Positions 52,692-64,000 of a DNA stretch of 64,000 nucleotides are shown one piece after another (position 1 is the stretch's first letter; every line of letters begins with the position of its first letter). Origin of the DNA: Zychaea mexicana (lineage: Eukaryota; Mucoromycota; Mucoromycetes; Mucorales; Lichtheimiaceae). A program made the position numbers and the translations under genes. The stretch spans positions 1 through 64,000 of the forward strand of contig NW_026516706.1 of the NCBI RefSeq assembly GCF_025766255.1, read 5' to 3'. Below the pieces are notes generated by a model. The model was not told where the DNA came from. It searched no databases and was given only the letters and a program-made list of their open reading frames with translations.

Positions 52692-55628
52692 TGGGGGAGA
52701 CAACAATAACGACAGCAACAGCAATTGTCGATATGTAGAAAGAAAGAAGGAAAAAGAAGTAGAAAAGGGGAAAGAGAGACAGAGTACTGTAAAAAAATGT
52801 GTGCACTACCTTTTTGTTAGTGTTTTCGGAAGTCGGGATACAGAAATGTGAGAGAGGGTTCTTTTTTTTTTGGGAAATAGGGTGATCATCCTTTGCAGGA
52901 CTTGGAACGTCATTTCCTAACGGAATTTAGGTTACATCCCAGTCAATCATGTAACATGATCACCATCGCACACAAAAAGGGTAAGTATCTGTTTTTTTTT
53001 TCATTCTGACTACCACTGCTGCTACTGGCTGTTGCTAACTAGCCGCTGCACTCGCCGGGGAACCTGACAACATGGTGATTATCATTGCTGTTTTTATTGG
53101 CATGGCAATTGCGTCGTGTGTGTCGTCGACATGGTAATTGGCCGCAGTACCTTTGTTGCTAATCATCAATTGTCGTCTCTCCCATTCTTGCCGAGTTGGA
53201 CCAGGGTCACACTTTTTTGGTATATTATATATGTGTATGCGTCGCGCTGTAACGCTTTGCATCCACATGCAGCCAGATGGTCGCACATTGTACCGTGAGC
53301 TGTAATATAATGTATGTATGCTTTTTCATTTGCAGCAACAGACAATTTATACGATCTAGTAGCTAATTATTATTTGTTTCATGTAAATATGTGCATCTCC
53401 TATAATACACACACACACCCCTTAATTACCGTCTCTTATCATGCTTTTTTCCCGATGACAAGAACTTCTTTTAGCTTCGTGTGTTTCCAAATGTAGCTGT
53501 GTAGTGTGCAATAGCGACAGATCACCTGTCCCCGTCATCTCTCTTCTGCTGGTAGTAGTAGTAGTAGTAGTAGTAGCAACAGCGCTAATGGTGACGCTAT
53601 GCCGGGGATCTACCCACCAGCGAGTGTATGCGTATACAAACTATACTGCACACATTACCAACTGGCAACGTAACACATTATGATTTGTTTGTTCTCATTG
53701 TACTTTATTTTTCTGCCTCTTGCCCACCCCCAAACATTGGTTCCGACCTTTCTCTCTCTCTCTCTTTCTTGATCTATGTATCACACCACACCTCATCTTT
53801 ACCTTCATTCCATCTAATCAGAATAGACAATGTTTCCCGTTTTGCTCTTTTGCCGAAATCCGTTGGAGCAATATTTTCTTGGCGCACAAAATAGAAAGAA
53901 TGGTCCCTCTTCCAAAGAAAGTGTTAAAAGCGATATAAGGTTTGGTCAAAGGAAAGAATCAGTGTTACACAGACCTGAGAAAAATAACTCAGTAAAACTA
54001 GCTCAGCTGCGGTGATAATGTGCACCCACCCCCAGTACATTATTCTTAGCATCCTTTGCTCCGCCTCACTTGGTTACTGTATCGAATGAGTAAAGACCAT
54101 GTCAATTGTCCTTCCAGAAGAACAAGGGCTCGGACATTAATGCGCATTTGGGGCTCTGGGGTACTCAATTGGAGCAATCTAGTCATCGATAAAGGGAACC
54201 AAGGTGTAAATGACAGGAAAGGAATGATCGACGGTTTATCATCGATCCGGCAAAAGATTACAAGTGGGCTTGTTTCGAAACATGAAATGACCAGACATCT
54301 CCTAATGACAGCAGGCGACCTTTCTAGCTAGTAGTACTAGTTATTACCACTAATGTTATTACGCGGCAGATGAATTTCGTCATTGGACTGAAACGAACAA
54401 GGCTGACCAAACGCTCCCCCCCAAAAAAAAACGGATTCTGGGCATTTTGTATCAACATTTACGTAGCAACGACAGCAATTCTTGCCACACATCGATTAAG
54501 CTTTCGCGACAGATCGACAACGCCTTCCTCCGCTATTATCTGGCAATTGACTCATGTTCTCTTTTGCAAAACAAATTTACCAATACCTCCAGTAGTAGGT
54601 CTCAATGGGACGACCCACATTATGGATTCTTGAAGTTTGAGGATCGGACTCGGAAGCTGCTGGATGCAGCGCACAAAAAATACTTGTCCTCCCCACCCCC
54701 CCAGCCTCCAATATTTGTGTCATTCGTCATGAGACCCGTTTTGTCGCTAGTAACACATCTAACGCAGAATAGACAGGTATGGCTTGTTTCGACATAATAG
54801 TAGTATGTGCACCCACAAAGTATTGCACACCAAAACAAAGAAATGAAGCACTACTTTAGCTTGCCTTTGGTTCTCTTTTCGCTGATTACATATGAAAAGA
54901 CCTATGAGAAGGTCCTGTAAAACGCATTTAGATGAAATAATGAAATTAAAAATATAATTTACTGATAGACATTATATGGATGGACTTCCTTTTTCGGGAT
55001 TGACGATATGTATATTGGCTTCCGATGATAAGATCGACTCTTGGTCTGGAATTCCTTATCGTACAGTAATTTCTTTTGCGTTTTCTAGAGCACCTGTTTG
55101 TTATTATTGACTTGCTGTAGTCTCATAGTAGTAAGTTGGGACGTCATGCATCTGTTTAAATTATTTTATGTAATGGCTGTGCATGTGCGTATCAATAACT
55201 ATCAAGCCACTATTACTACTACTACTACTACTTACTCATTGAAGCATTGCTATACTGCCCGATCATCTGCTTTTTTCTTGCCCTTGTCGGTGCTACAGCA
55301 TTCCATATCTTCTTTCTGACCTAAACAATTCAAAAGTAGGAACATCTTTCCCACGAAAATAATCATTTTCCGTTAAAACAGTTTAATGAGATGGCCAAAT
55401 AATATGTATTTAATGATGGGGTTGTTTTATAGATTGCTTATTAGCAAGAGAAGAGTGGAAGACAGAACATATCTACAGGAGGCAGAAGAGACAGGGTAGT
55501 AGAAAAAAGAGCGAGAAAGGAACAATATGTATACGTATAGTGTGTGTGTGTGTGTGTGTGTACAAACAGTAGCAAAGAAGCAAACAATGCAAAGTTGTTA
55601 ATGATAGAGGAAAAACGAATGAACGAGA
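52692..55628. other. 2.9-kb intergenic region, no gene supported
   Basis: SWIRM gene 5' flank, then mixed sequence with (TAG)n near 53548-53574, CT repeats near 53751, (CTA)n near 55211-55230 and (GT)n near 55540-55560. Small frames lack domains and bias. Ends at the GCP2 3' flank. Confidence 0.4.
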
Positions 55629-58600
55629 CTATTTGGATTTCGATTTGTGGTATTGATTGTAGTCGAGACGCACTACCAGACATAAGAATTGAACCGTCTC
55701 GGTAGCAGAGTAATAATTCAACGCTTCAATGAGCAGTTTCATATGATATTTAAACGTTTCTTCGATTTTGCCCAGCGTCTGTTGTGCCTTTTCAAACGTG
55801 GCTGTTGCACTGGATGCGGCTTCGCTTAACCCACCTTTGGGAATCCCGAACTGATTCAAGGACTGCTGTTCCACTATTGCACTTAGTAGTTGTGAGAATC
55901 GTTCTGTATGTGCCACAAATACCACGCACGATGTCATTAATTTGTTGTAGATCTATCAAAAGAAAAGTGATGATAAATACGCTTAGCTCTTGCCAGTTTT
56001 TTTCATCGCTTTTAGTGTATAGCCATCTCGACAACGGAAACTTACCCGCAACAGTTTAGCGTTTGTCAACATGCATTCTTTAAGACAGGTATCTAGGAAA
56101 TCCGAATGGTATTGAAGCACTTGATCGACTGTCGAAACCTTGGCCAAATTCGATTCGAGACGTCGCCAGTTGGGTTCAAGCACCTCGTTCGTCACATAGT
56201 AAGCGAATTGCTGAACAAACATCAACATACGATGTCGTAAAGTAAAAATGCGGTATTTCCATGCATCCACTTGAGGACTGCTCTTGGTCTTCCATAAAAT
56301 GTCCTTTTGTGCCATCCATGCGTCACATAGCATATCTTCAACATGCTTGAGATAGAGCAAGTGTCGAAACAACAGCTGATACTTTGTCAATGCTTTGCGC
56401 GATATCACCAAGGAGAGCGGGAACGTTACGGTGTAATCGAGCGTCAGAGCATCATAACCTTAATAATCATACAGATTAAACAACAAGAAAAAGAAAGTCA
56501 GCAACTTGTTTGCATATATTATACGCACAGTTTACCAGAAAGAAAAAAAAACAGGTTGATCACACTTACCACTCAGCACATCGCGTGAACTGCCAGCTGC
56601 GGCTGCTTGTGCTGCTCCTGCTGCAGTGCTCGTACCAGTGATGCTCACGCCCCCCGATATGCTACCCACCATACTTTGACTTCGTTCCATTTGCGCACTT
56701 CCTCGACTGGCATCCGAGACACCGTTCATCCAACGAGCATCACGAGGCAGGCTGTCGAGTCCTGCGACATTGATGATACGTAGTAATTCGTCCACAAGTT
56801 TCAGCGGGCTCATCGTCACCTTTAGGTCCTCCTTGAATGGGTCATATGCTGCTACCGACGACGAGTTGCGGAGAACGAGATCCATCAACGATTGAAGCCG
56901 TGCAAGTGAGATTTCTCGGGCAGGTTGTTTGAGTTCGTCCTTGGCTAGGTCGAGAAACGACGTTAAAAAGTCGGATTGGTCGAGAAAGAAGTAATGCTTT
57001 AGGGACCTAATACATTACCAAATTGCATTTAGTCTCTCCTCGTTTTAAAATTGCTTTCCTTTTTGGGGAGGGAGGTATGTACCTGAGTCGTGCAATTAAT
57101 TGTTGTTCTTTCACAAGTAGGTTTAGCAGGGTGTGGTTAGCATATCTGTATGCGATTTCCAGGCTCTTTACGAATCTGATTAGCTATCTTGTTAGCAAAT
57201 GATGATCTATTTTGCGTGTATCTTCTTTCCAGCCAAGAAAAAAAAATGTTTATATTTTACCCTGCGCCATTGACAGCAGACCAAACATCACCGCGCGCAG
57301 GTCCTGTTGTATTTCTTGTCCAACTGGTTTCGTTGGTTTCGCCACCCATATCCGCATCCATTGCTGCTTGCATATCCTCTGGCTTTGCTATATTGACGCC
57401 ACATTCCCGTACCACGTTCAAGTATTTTCCTGCCAGCAGGATCTTCGATTGCAGCGGCTCGAGGAATGTCGGCACCAGCTTCTCCCGCACCGTATATCGC
57501 ATTTCCCAATATGCATCATTGAAATCTTCCTTTAGATTCTCCTTACGCACACTCAGCTTTTCCAGCACCATGAACTCATTGTGCGGGTCATGGATTTTGC
57601 CACGATAGATCCATGAATGCAGGATTTCAAAATAGGGTACAGACGCTCGAGCCAACAAGTATGCATATATCTTTTTACACCGAGGATCACTATATATAGC
57701 ATACGAACATCCATGTTAGAACATATACTACTGGACCCATTGCATATAGAGTGATGGATATATATACAACGTACCCACTCAGTCCAATCATTCGGTCTGT
57801 CAAAATATTCAGTATCGGCCCCCCCTTCTCTTGATCTGTGATTTTGACTTGTCCTCCCTCATCTGCATTCTTGAGCCCTTCCAACACTGCCTCAATATCG
57901 TCGTCGTCGTCGTCGTTCTTTCGCTTGTAGCGCAATTGTCGAATTGTAGTTACAAGGTCGTGCAAAATACCCATCTGTTGGGCTGTGTCTTCTTGGGTAT
58001 AAAACCAGAACTGTTGTAATGTGAAGTTGTTGTTTGATTGGAATTGATATTCGAGCTGCGTGACAAATGTTTCGTAATCTTTCAGTATCGATGACAAGGC
58101 TGCAGAGAGTGCATGGTTGATGGACCCGTATTCGTACCGTGAGTGTTGTTCCACAAAGGCGCTGATAGACATGTAGTAAGTGGCGAGAGGTAGCATTTTT
58201 TCGACGAGACGCCGGACGCTTGGATCTATTCCCCATACAATTTATTTTAGCAGCTAATTGACACCGTACATCATGTTTTACTTTTGGTAGAACGCTTTTA
58301 TCCTTACCTAATGTTGGATCGATAGAATATCGCACGGATTCCCATTCGCCGGTATTAATTTCTTCGTCATCGTCGATCATTGGATCATCTACGTTACTTT
58401 TTTGAAACAGTGTTTTAATCGATGTACCGCTAATACCCTATTTCATTGTACAAACCCCCCAATCAATCCCGAGTGATAGAGATTAAATATCGCATATAGA
58501 AAACGTGTATGAGTAAGACTGGAGGTAGAGTTTTTCTTAAGAATCGTGTGTTAATGCGTACCATGAGGACAAAAAGCAGGTCTTCCATCACTGCATATTC

Positions 58601-59105
58601 CTGGATACGCGTTGGATATCCTCCAATTATTGACTGTAAAGTTTATGTGTAAGCTTTTTCTTGTGCTATATAAAGTTGGCAACCGGGCGAGAAAGGGTGA
58701 GGAGAAGGAGAGATACATTACGCTTTGTGGGGGCGGTCCTGCATCGGATCGTTCATCTAACACTGCCGAACTACGTGAAACATACGACGCGTCGTCACCA
58801 GTAGGCAATAATTGTGGACTGGAAGCAAGGGAATTATGTCGAATGTTGGCGATCTTTTTGTTAATCTAAATAAGCAGAAGGGGATTTTTAATAATTTTAT
58901 TTAATTGTCAGTATTCTGTTGCGGATCCTTCTCTTCATATAGAAGTAACCTTGTTCACTTGTCGTTCAGAAAGTAATATGCTAGTCCGATTGCTGGTCAT
59001 GGATCGTCGCTGATCTGCTCCTGAAGTTCCAATGGCACGCTGGGAAGGGGAAGTCGGAGGCGATCGACGAGTTGAATAACTTCGTGGTCGCGACATGGCG
59101 GCCAT
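55629..59105 (-). CDS. SPC97: Gamma-tubulin complex component 2 (GCP2/Spc97)
   Basis: A multi-exon gene starting MAAMSRPRSYS. After a Ser-rich N-terminus come the GRIP1 region (LPLATYYMSISAFVEQHSRY, GSINHALSAALSSILKDYET, QFWFYTQEDTAQQMGILHDL, GGPILNILTDRMIGLSG; later ASVPYFEILHSWIYRGKIHD, EFMVLEKLSVRKENLKEDFN, YWEMRYTVREK, GKYLNVVRECGV) and the GRIP2 region (YTVTFPLSLVISRKALTKYQ, LFRHLLYLKHVEDMLCDAW, FAYYVTNEVLEPNWRRLES, HSDFLDTCLKECMLTNAKLL) that binds gamma-tubulin. An extra disordered Ser/Gly/Ala insert and poly-Asp run sit between conserved blocks. With GCP3 and gamma-tubulin it forms the core tubulin small complex that nucleates microtubules at spindle poles. Exon limits inside are approximate. 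Confidence 0.9.
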
Positions 59106-59368
59106 AATTTCTTTTCGTGGTATTAAGGAATAAAAAGAGAGAGAGAGAGGGGGGGGAGTTAGGCAAAAAAAGCACCTGCCGTTTACGGTGTGCTTCCCCT
59201 CCGCTTTGCTTCCGCTGCTTGGAGCTTTACCATTTTCGACAGGAACCAAAAAACACACGGAACTGGAACCATCCCCAGCCGCCCTCATAGTTCGTTTCTC
59301 TTTCCACTTTTTTTTTCGTTTTCTTCTCTTCTCTTACAACAACACAGAGCACACATAAAGTACAAACA
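59106..59368. promoter_or_regulatory. Divergent promoter between GCP2 and the tetraspan gene
   Basis: About 260 bases between head-to-head starts, containing (GA)n and G-runs near 59132-59157 and a TTTTTTTTCGTTTTC/CTTCTCTTCTC pyrimidine tract just before the tetraspan ATG. No clear TATA. Confidence 0.35.
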
Positions 59369-60632
59369 ATGTCTTCCAAGCGATGCTGCTGTATCATTCC
59401 ACTACGAGGAGGTGTAGCGCTCCTCAGCATTATCATTGTGGTACCGTATTTTTACTTTTTTCTTATTCTTTCCGATCAACGTTTTATCGTTTGGCACGCC
59501 CTTATTACTGTCACTATTACTGCTACTACAGTTGTATGAGCTGACTTGGCAAACTTGTTTTAGGCCGTCTCAGTCTTGTTAGTCGTCCTTACCTTCACAC
59601 ATACGAACCGTAAGTTTCTTTCCTTGTTTTATGCTATGCTATCGACTTTATGCTAACCACAGCAACTGCAACAATAACAACGAAAAATAGCAATGGTCAT
59701 GCACCTGTCTGTCATTAACGCAGCATTACCGTGGGTCGCAGTTATCTTCTATAGTAAGTGCTCTTCTCTTTATGCCACCGGCTGTAGCTTGGGCAGTATT
59801 GTGTCTTGGCTTTGTGGGGAGGTTTACGTATACTAATTCTTTTTTTAGTTGCAACTGGTGTTATCGGACTGTATGGCATCTTGGCAGCTGCAGTGGTCAG
59901 TAGTAAAATGAATTTTTTGATCGGTGGGCTCATTGGGGGAGAAGGGGTTTATAATAATAATCGTACTAAATATTACATTACTATTTTACTCTTAAAATGG
60001 GGTACATAGGGCAAATTAGCCTTGATGCGATTATACAAACTTCTCTTCTGGGCTGTGCTTGTATTTTTACTGACGATCTGGACTGCCGTATCATTTATTC
60101 TTGCTCTGGTCAACCGAGGCAAGAGCCAGGATGCTTGTGATTCAGCGAACCCGGATCAAGCGGAAGGCTCGGGAGGTGATCAAACCGTGAGCGTGGGCGA
60201 CTACTCGACCACGTTCTTGGGCATGGAGCTGGGCAGCACCTACGGCTTGGCAAACTGTGCACAAGCTGTACAAGCGGGTGTCATTGGACTGGCTATTTTA
60301 CTCTTTGTTGGTCAGATCTCCATGGTAAGTTGTTGATCTCGTCTATACACAGCAGCACACCTCGATCTATACATTTGCTCTAACTTTGAAACGCGGCATT
60401 GGTATAGTTTTACTTTGCAACAGTGGTGGCAGGATATACCAAAAAGTTACGAGAACGCAACTACGGTCACCGCTTGCGAGACGATGAATGGAACGACAAC
60501 TTGGATGATTTAGGCGCAGCCTATCGTTCAGACGCTCAAAATGCTCAACGATACCGCATGAATCAAATGAACCGCGATAGTGGAGGCAACAAGTTTACAA
60601 AGGGTTTGAAAAAGTTCAAGTTGGGCAAATAA
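59369..60632 (+). CDS. Four-pass membrane protein, fungal tetraspan type
   Basis: Six exons join in phase. The N-terminus MSSKRCCCIIPLRGGVAL has a Cys cluster likely to be palmitoylated, leading into membrane segment 1 (LLSIIIVAVSVLLVVLTF). Segment 2 is VAVIFYIATGVIGLYGILAA, segment 3 LLFWAVLVFLLTIWTAVSFI, and segment 4 AGVIGLAILLFVGQISMFYF. Between 3 and 4 is a loop of about 65 residues with Cys pairs (DACDSAN, LANCAQA), and the C-terminus is a cytosolic basic/Asn-rich tail (KKLRERNYGHRLRDDEW to LKKFKLGK). This resembles small tetraspan proteins of the plasma membrane or endomembranes, but I cannot name a family. AATAAA follows 24 bases after the stop. Confidence 0.75.
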
Positions 60633-60655
60633 GTTAGTCCCACTGACAGCCATAC

Positions 60656-60661
60656 AATAAA
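60656..60661 (+). promoter_or_regulatory. Polyadenylation-like signal AATAAA
   Basis: Follows the tetraspan gene; the next gene converges from the other strand only about 100 bases away. Confidence 0.45.
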
Positions 60662-60738
60662 GCATATATCTCAGTTTTTCGGTGATTTTTTGTATATAAA
60701 TACCACTAGACTATAAATATGTACTCTTTTACATTTTT

Positions 60739-62258
60739 TTAATCGTCCATAAGTTCTGCTAATTCTCGCTCTTCCTCCTCGGTAAGTCCAAGTCCTTGAT
60801 CCTCTTCATCCGCTGGTTTCTTTTTAGGTTTTTCATTGTATTCTTTTAATGCAGATGCTATAAATATAACACAGTTATGTGACAAAGTTAGTTACGCGGA
60901 TCTAAAAAGGAGAGCGAGGCAGAGGGGTGGGCTTGTTTAAGCTACTACATACGTGTGATCGTCCATCGACGAAGAGAGCAATCCAATGACGCACTGTAAA
61001 GCGTTGTGCCTGCTACATCCAGACATCCTACTTCATCGAAATGACCTTCGATTGTAGAGAGTTGCTTTCCAGACTAGTGATCATAGCCTGTATCAGTTAT
61101 TCTCATTCCAAACAAAAAAAGTCTTGTATATATAATTATATGGATGAAACTTACTGCAATGTCCCATACTCGGATAGCATCGTCACTTGATCCAGTTATT
61201 ACATAGGGTCCAAGAATAACCAGAGACTTAACTCGATCGGGATGTGTTAACACCGTATCCACTGCACCAGTCTATAAACAATTGTGAATTACTCTTCATC
61301 TTAGTGTTTGCCTCATAAATCGTAGAAACACATATCGCGCGAGGATATGTACTTGTTTTCCACCATTCTTTTTATCATACCTCAGTATTCCATCGTCGTA
61401 CAGTCTTATCTGCAGAAGCCGTCCACATTTCATCATCCCATACACGAACACAATAGACGCTCGTATCATGCTCATCGAATGTCGCGACACACTCGTGCGT
61501 GGCGCGATCCCATTTTGTCACCAGACGATCCGAAGATCCTGCATATAAGAACTTGCTGTCGGCCGCCAAGCATTCTATGGCTCGACTGTGTTTTTTGAGT
61601 GTTGTTACGCATTCAAGGGTATCCATATGCCATTGGCGGATCGTTGTATCCGATGAACCAGAGTAGATATGTTCACCCACTACCAACAGCGATTTAACGA
61701 AATCAGTATGGCCCTGTAACGTTGCTAAACATTCTCCTGTCTTTTGATATAAACCCGAATACTGCTTAGTTCATTTATGCATGCGTCTTTCGTTTGTCCC
61801 AAGTCAAGTCTTTGTGTTTTTTTTTTACCTTGGCATCCCACTTTTTAATTGTCTTATCCCACGATCCTGTCCAGACATTCTGTTTGTCATGAGACAAGGC
61901 TATGCAGCTCACTGGTCCTTTATGTCCCTTAAAGAGTTTGACGGTCTTGTTTGTCTAAAGATATATATAGGTGTATAATTTCATGAGCCTTTAGCAAGAG
62001 AGGTCAATGTATAGAGCCAGCATCGCGGTTTGCGTGATTGGATGTAGCGAAACTTGCCTCGAGATTGATTCGTTTGGCACTGAATCCAGATTCCGCGACA
62101 TAGGCGTATTTGCCCGTGACAAGCAGGGCTAGTGCCTTGGTGCTCAATTTAAGAGCATCGCCTTCGGTATAATTGTACTTTGCTTCCTTTTCTTTTTGTT
62201 TCTTTATTTCGGCATCGGTTTGGAAAAAGTTACCGGCTTCGCTTGCGACACTGACCAT
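60739..62258 (-). CDS. WD40-repeat protein
   Basis: Several exons encode an N-terminal helix (EIKKQKEKEAKYNYTEGD) and about seven WD blades: YVAESGFSAKRINLE, GHKGPVSCIALSHDKQNVWT with WDKTIKKWD, GHTDFVKSLLVVGEHIYSGS with IRQWHMDT, KHSRAIECLAADSKFLYAGS with VTKWDRAT, EHDTSVYCVRVWDDEMWTAS with VRRWNTE, HPDRVKSLVILGPYVITGSS with IRVWDIA, and GHFDEVGCLDVAGTTLYSAS with LRRWTI. It ends in an acidic Glu-rich tail (EEDQGLGLTEEEERELAEL). Such beta-propellers are protein-interaction platforms. No orthologue can be assigned by eye, although the N-terminal and C-terminal extensions should allow a search to do so. Introns fall between blades. Confidence 0.82.
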
Positions 62259-63478
62259 TTTGAAAAAGGCAGTAATAAAAGGGCAGCAAAAAGGAAGAGA
62301 GGGAGGGAGAAAGTTGGAGAAAGTATCACAAGAAACGTGCCTGAACCTAGTTTTGATTTCCGCAACGTAAAAACCTTGTTTGACAGCTCCTCCTGCTAAA
62401 ATATCACGCCAACCCCACACACCAGCATGCGGTATGTACTACATAGTACTGTGGGATCGCACGGAGCTCCAGTTATTCTTCGACATCTCGGACAGTTGAG
62501 CTATGCTAAAGTTCTCACACACCCATTAGGTACTGTTATACTTGGCTATTGATTGGATTACAATGCATATAAATATGATGATGCCAATTGCAATGCTTTT
62601 ACGGTGTGTTACTGCTCTCCGATAGTGAAGTAGAAGACAATTTTGATACATATATAGTTGTTTTCAGCATACCCTCTCCCTTTTCAACAGCATGGATATT
62701 CTTCAAATAAGTTGAACGTAACCGTTTTGTTGAGATAGACCACAATATTATTTACAAAAGCGACAAGCACACACCCGTTGTGGTTCCTTCATAGCGAGCA
62801 TATGTAGTTCACGGTTGTAAATTTACTGTATATACAGCATTAAGTTTGTCTGTTGTTTATAGACATATTCATTGATTTATATAAACTCGACGTTAACCCA
62901 AATCGCTCGGTGGGATGTCGTGCTGCCTTATGTTCAAGTTCACGATGATAATGTATATAACGCTACATCAGGTTGAACGTAATAGTATCGCAATGTAGTG
63001 AGAAAAAACTTTTCTGGTTATTGGATGATGAGCGGGCGCCTCTCGTGCTCTACACACACCACTAGTTCGAGCAGACACGTGCAGCACAATTTTACATTTT
63101 TTGAACTACGATATGATGAGACTTCATTTAATGCTTGCTGTTAATACCATTTCCCTTTTGTTCAATACTAAGAACAGTTCTCAATCACCTTTACTGTAAA
63201 GCCTATCCTATCATTAATCCCATTACGCCTTTTTCTGATTTTCCCAAAGGCACATTCCAATTCATCTTTGGGCTTATTTTCTAGTACCAAACACTATGCA
63301 TTATTATTTTCCAATACGTGTATACAGTTATAGCTACTTCTTGTTCACGATAGATGTACGTTTTTTCACAACGACCATGTAACACATTTTCCATAGTTGA
63401 AAAACACCCCACAACAACACATTGTCAATTGACGTAAACATGTTATAAAACACCTGCATCGTTGCAAGAGAAATGCTT
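62259..63478. other. Intergenic, no gene supported
   Basis: WD40 gene 5' flank then AT-rich sequence without a credible frame, ending at the NOSIP-like 3' end. Confidence 0.4.
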
Positions 63479-64000
63479 TTATTGGAAGGCTACATCCCAT
63501 TTCTTCGCCTCGGCCATGGTGCTACCACTAGCAAAACCAGTTCCTTCTGGACTCATGTCCACAATATCCTTCGACTTAGTCTTGGCTTCACATACATAAC
63601 AGCGCTTGGTCTTTTTCACAAACATGTCCACGCATGAATTGCAAATAACATGTCCGCACGAACGCATCGCTAAAAGGAGATTAAACTCATCAGTTAGCTT
63701 TCCCTCTAGTGCTTATATGCTCTTTCAATACTGTCCTTATCTCTTCTTACCTGAGAACTTGGATGAGTTAGAAAGGCTCTTTAGACAAGCAGGACATTGA
63801 CATTTCTTCTTGGCATCGTCTTCATATTGAAACTTAATTTCAATCAAGCTCTTCAAACTATTAAGATTTAATAAGCAAATACAATCCATTGTCTGACAGA
63901 ATCACACATATACTTTATATTGTACCTCACTGGATGGGGTGTCTTGACAGCAGTGCACATAGTCTGCGTCTGAATCGGCTTGATCTCATCCTTGTATTGC
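63479..64000 (-). CDS. NOSIP-like RING/U-box protein, 3' part only
   Basis: The last exons of a gene that continues past the right edge. They encode PIQTQTMCTAVKTPHPV, then SLKSLIEIKFQYEDDAKKKC, QCPACLKSLSNSSKFSAMRS, CGHVICNSCVDMFVKKTKRC and YVCEAKTKSKDIVDM, ending GTGFASGSTMAEAKKWDVAF and stop. The spacing C-x2-C, C-G-H, C-x2-C, C-x2-C makes a complete zinc-binding RING-like module, and the order RING, KDIVDM, GTGFA matches the C-terminus of nitric-oxide-synthase-interacting protein (NOSIP), a nuclear E3 ubiquitin ligase associated with splicing complexes. The name follows animal biology; no nitric oxide synthase role is implied in a fungus. Confidence 0.75.

Noticed and set aside
53035..53286. 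83-codon minus-strand frame
   Set aside because: No domain, no coding bias and no supporting exon nearby; expected by chance at this length.

Overview
The window looks like a nuclear contig of a filamentous fungus, most likely Mucoromycota (Mucorales-like). The evidence is short spliceosomal introns, glutamine-rich regulators, and fungal families (Skn7, Mcm1, Svf1, Swi1, Brf1, Cog1) beside RBM48, a minor-spliceosome factor lost from most Dikarya. This is inferred from gene content; no species can be named by eye. There is no CRISPR array, operon or rRNA gene.

Region 1 (1-14 kb) is a patchwork of mobile and foreign-looking DNA. Two very AT-rich blocks (1-2575 and 6377-7899) carry small open frames with organelle-style codon use (TTA Leu, AGA Arg) and GC-rich hairpins; they resemble mitochondrial or mitochondrial-plasmid DNA. 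They are separated by a 3.8-kb segment with a 16-bp inverted repeat at its ends. That segment holds a Merlin (ISXO2-like) transposase with a complete DDE triad but a premature stop, and about 1 kb of diverged ~83-bp tandem repeats. After 7.9 kb comes a decayed nuclear gene. One of its introns has been invaded, at the 3' splice site, by an element with 225-bp direct repeats around a broken Harbinger-type transposase. Next are a 739-bp Tc1/mariner relic with 20-bp inverted repeats and TA duplication, and a separate degenerate Tc1/mariner transposase.

Region 2 (14-26 kb) has RBM48, an LSB3/YSC84 SYLF-SH3 actin-patch protein transcribed divergently from it, an Ala/Glu/Lys-rich protein gene with an in-frame TAA in its first exon, a 3.5-kb spacer, and a seven-exon gene for a Q-rich protein whose core looks like a catalytically degenerate RNase H fold.

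Region 3 (26-45 kb) is a run of minus-strand genes: COG1 (Golgi tethering), SWI1 (SWI/SNF subunit, no ARID visible), BRF1 (TFIIIB), MCM1-type MADS box, and SKN7 (HSF domain plus receiver).

Region 4 (45-64 kb) has SVF1, a bHLH factor, a SWIRM-domain protein, gamma-tubulin complex protein 2, a tetraspan membrane protein (the only plus-strand gene here), a seven-bladed WD40 protein and the 3' part of a NOSIP-like RING protein running off the window. Most of these genes are housekeeping or regulatory and appear independently transcribed. Exon limits were deduced by hand from GT/AG sites, reading phase and family conservation.
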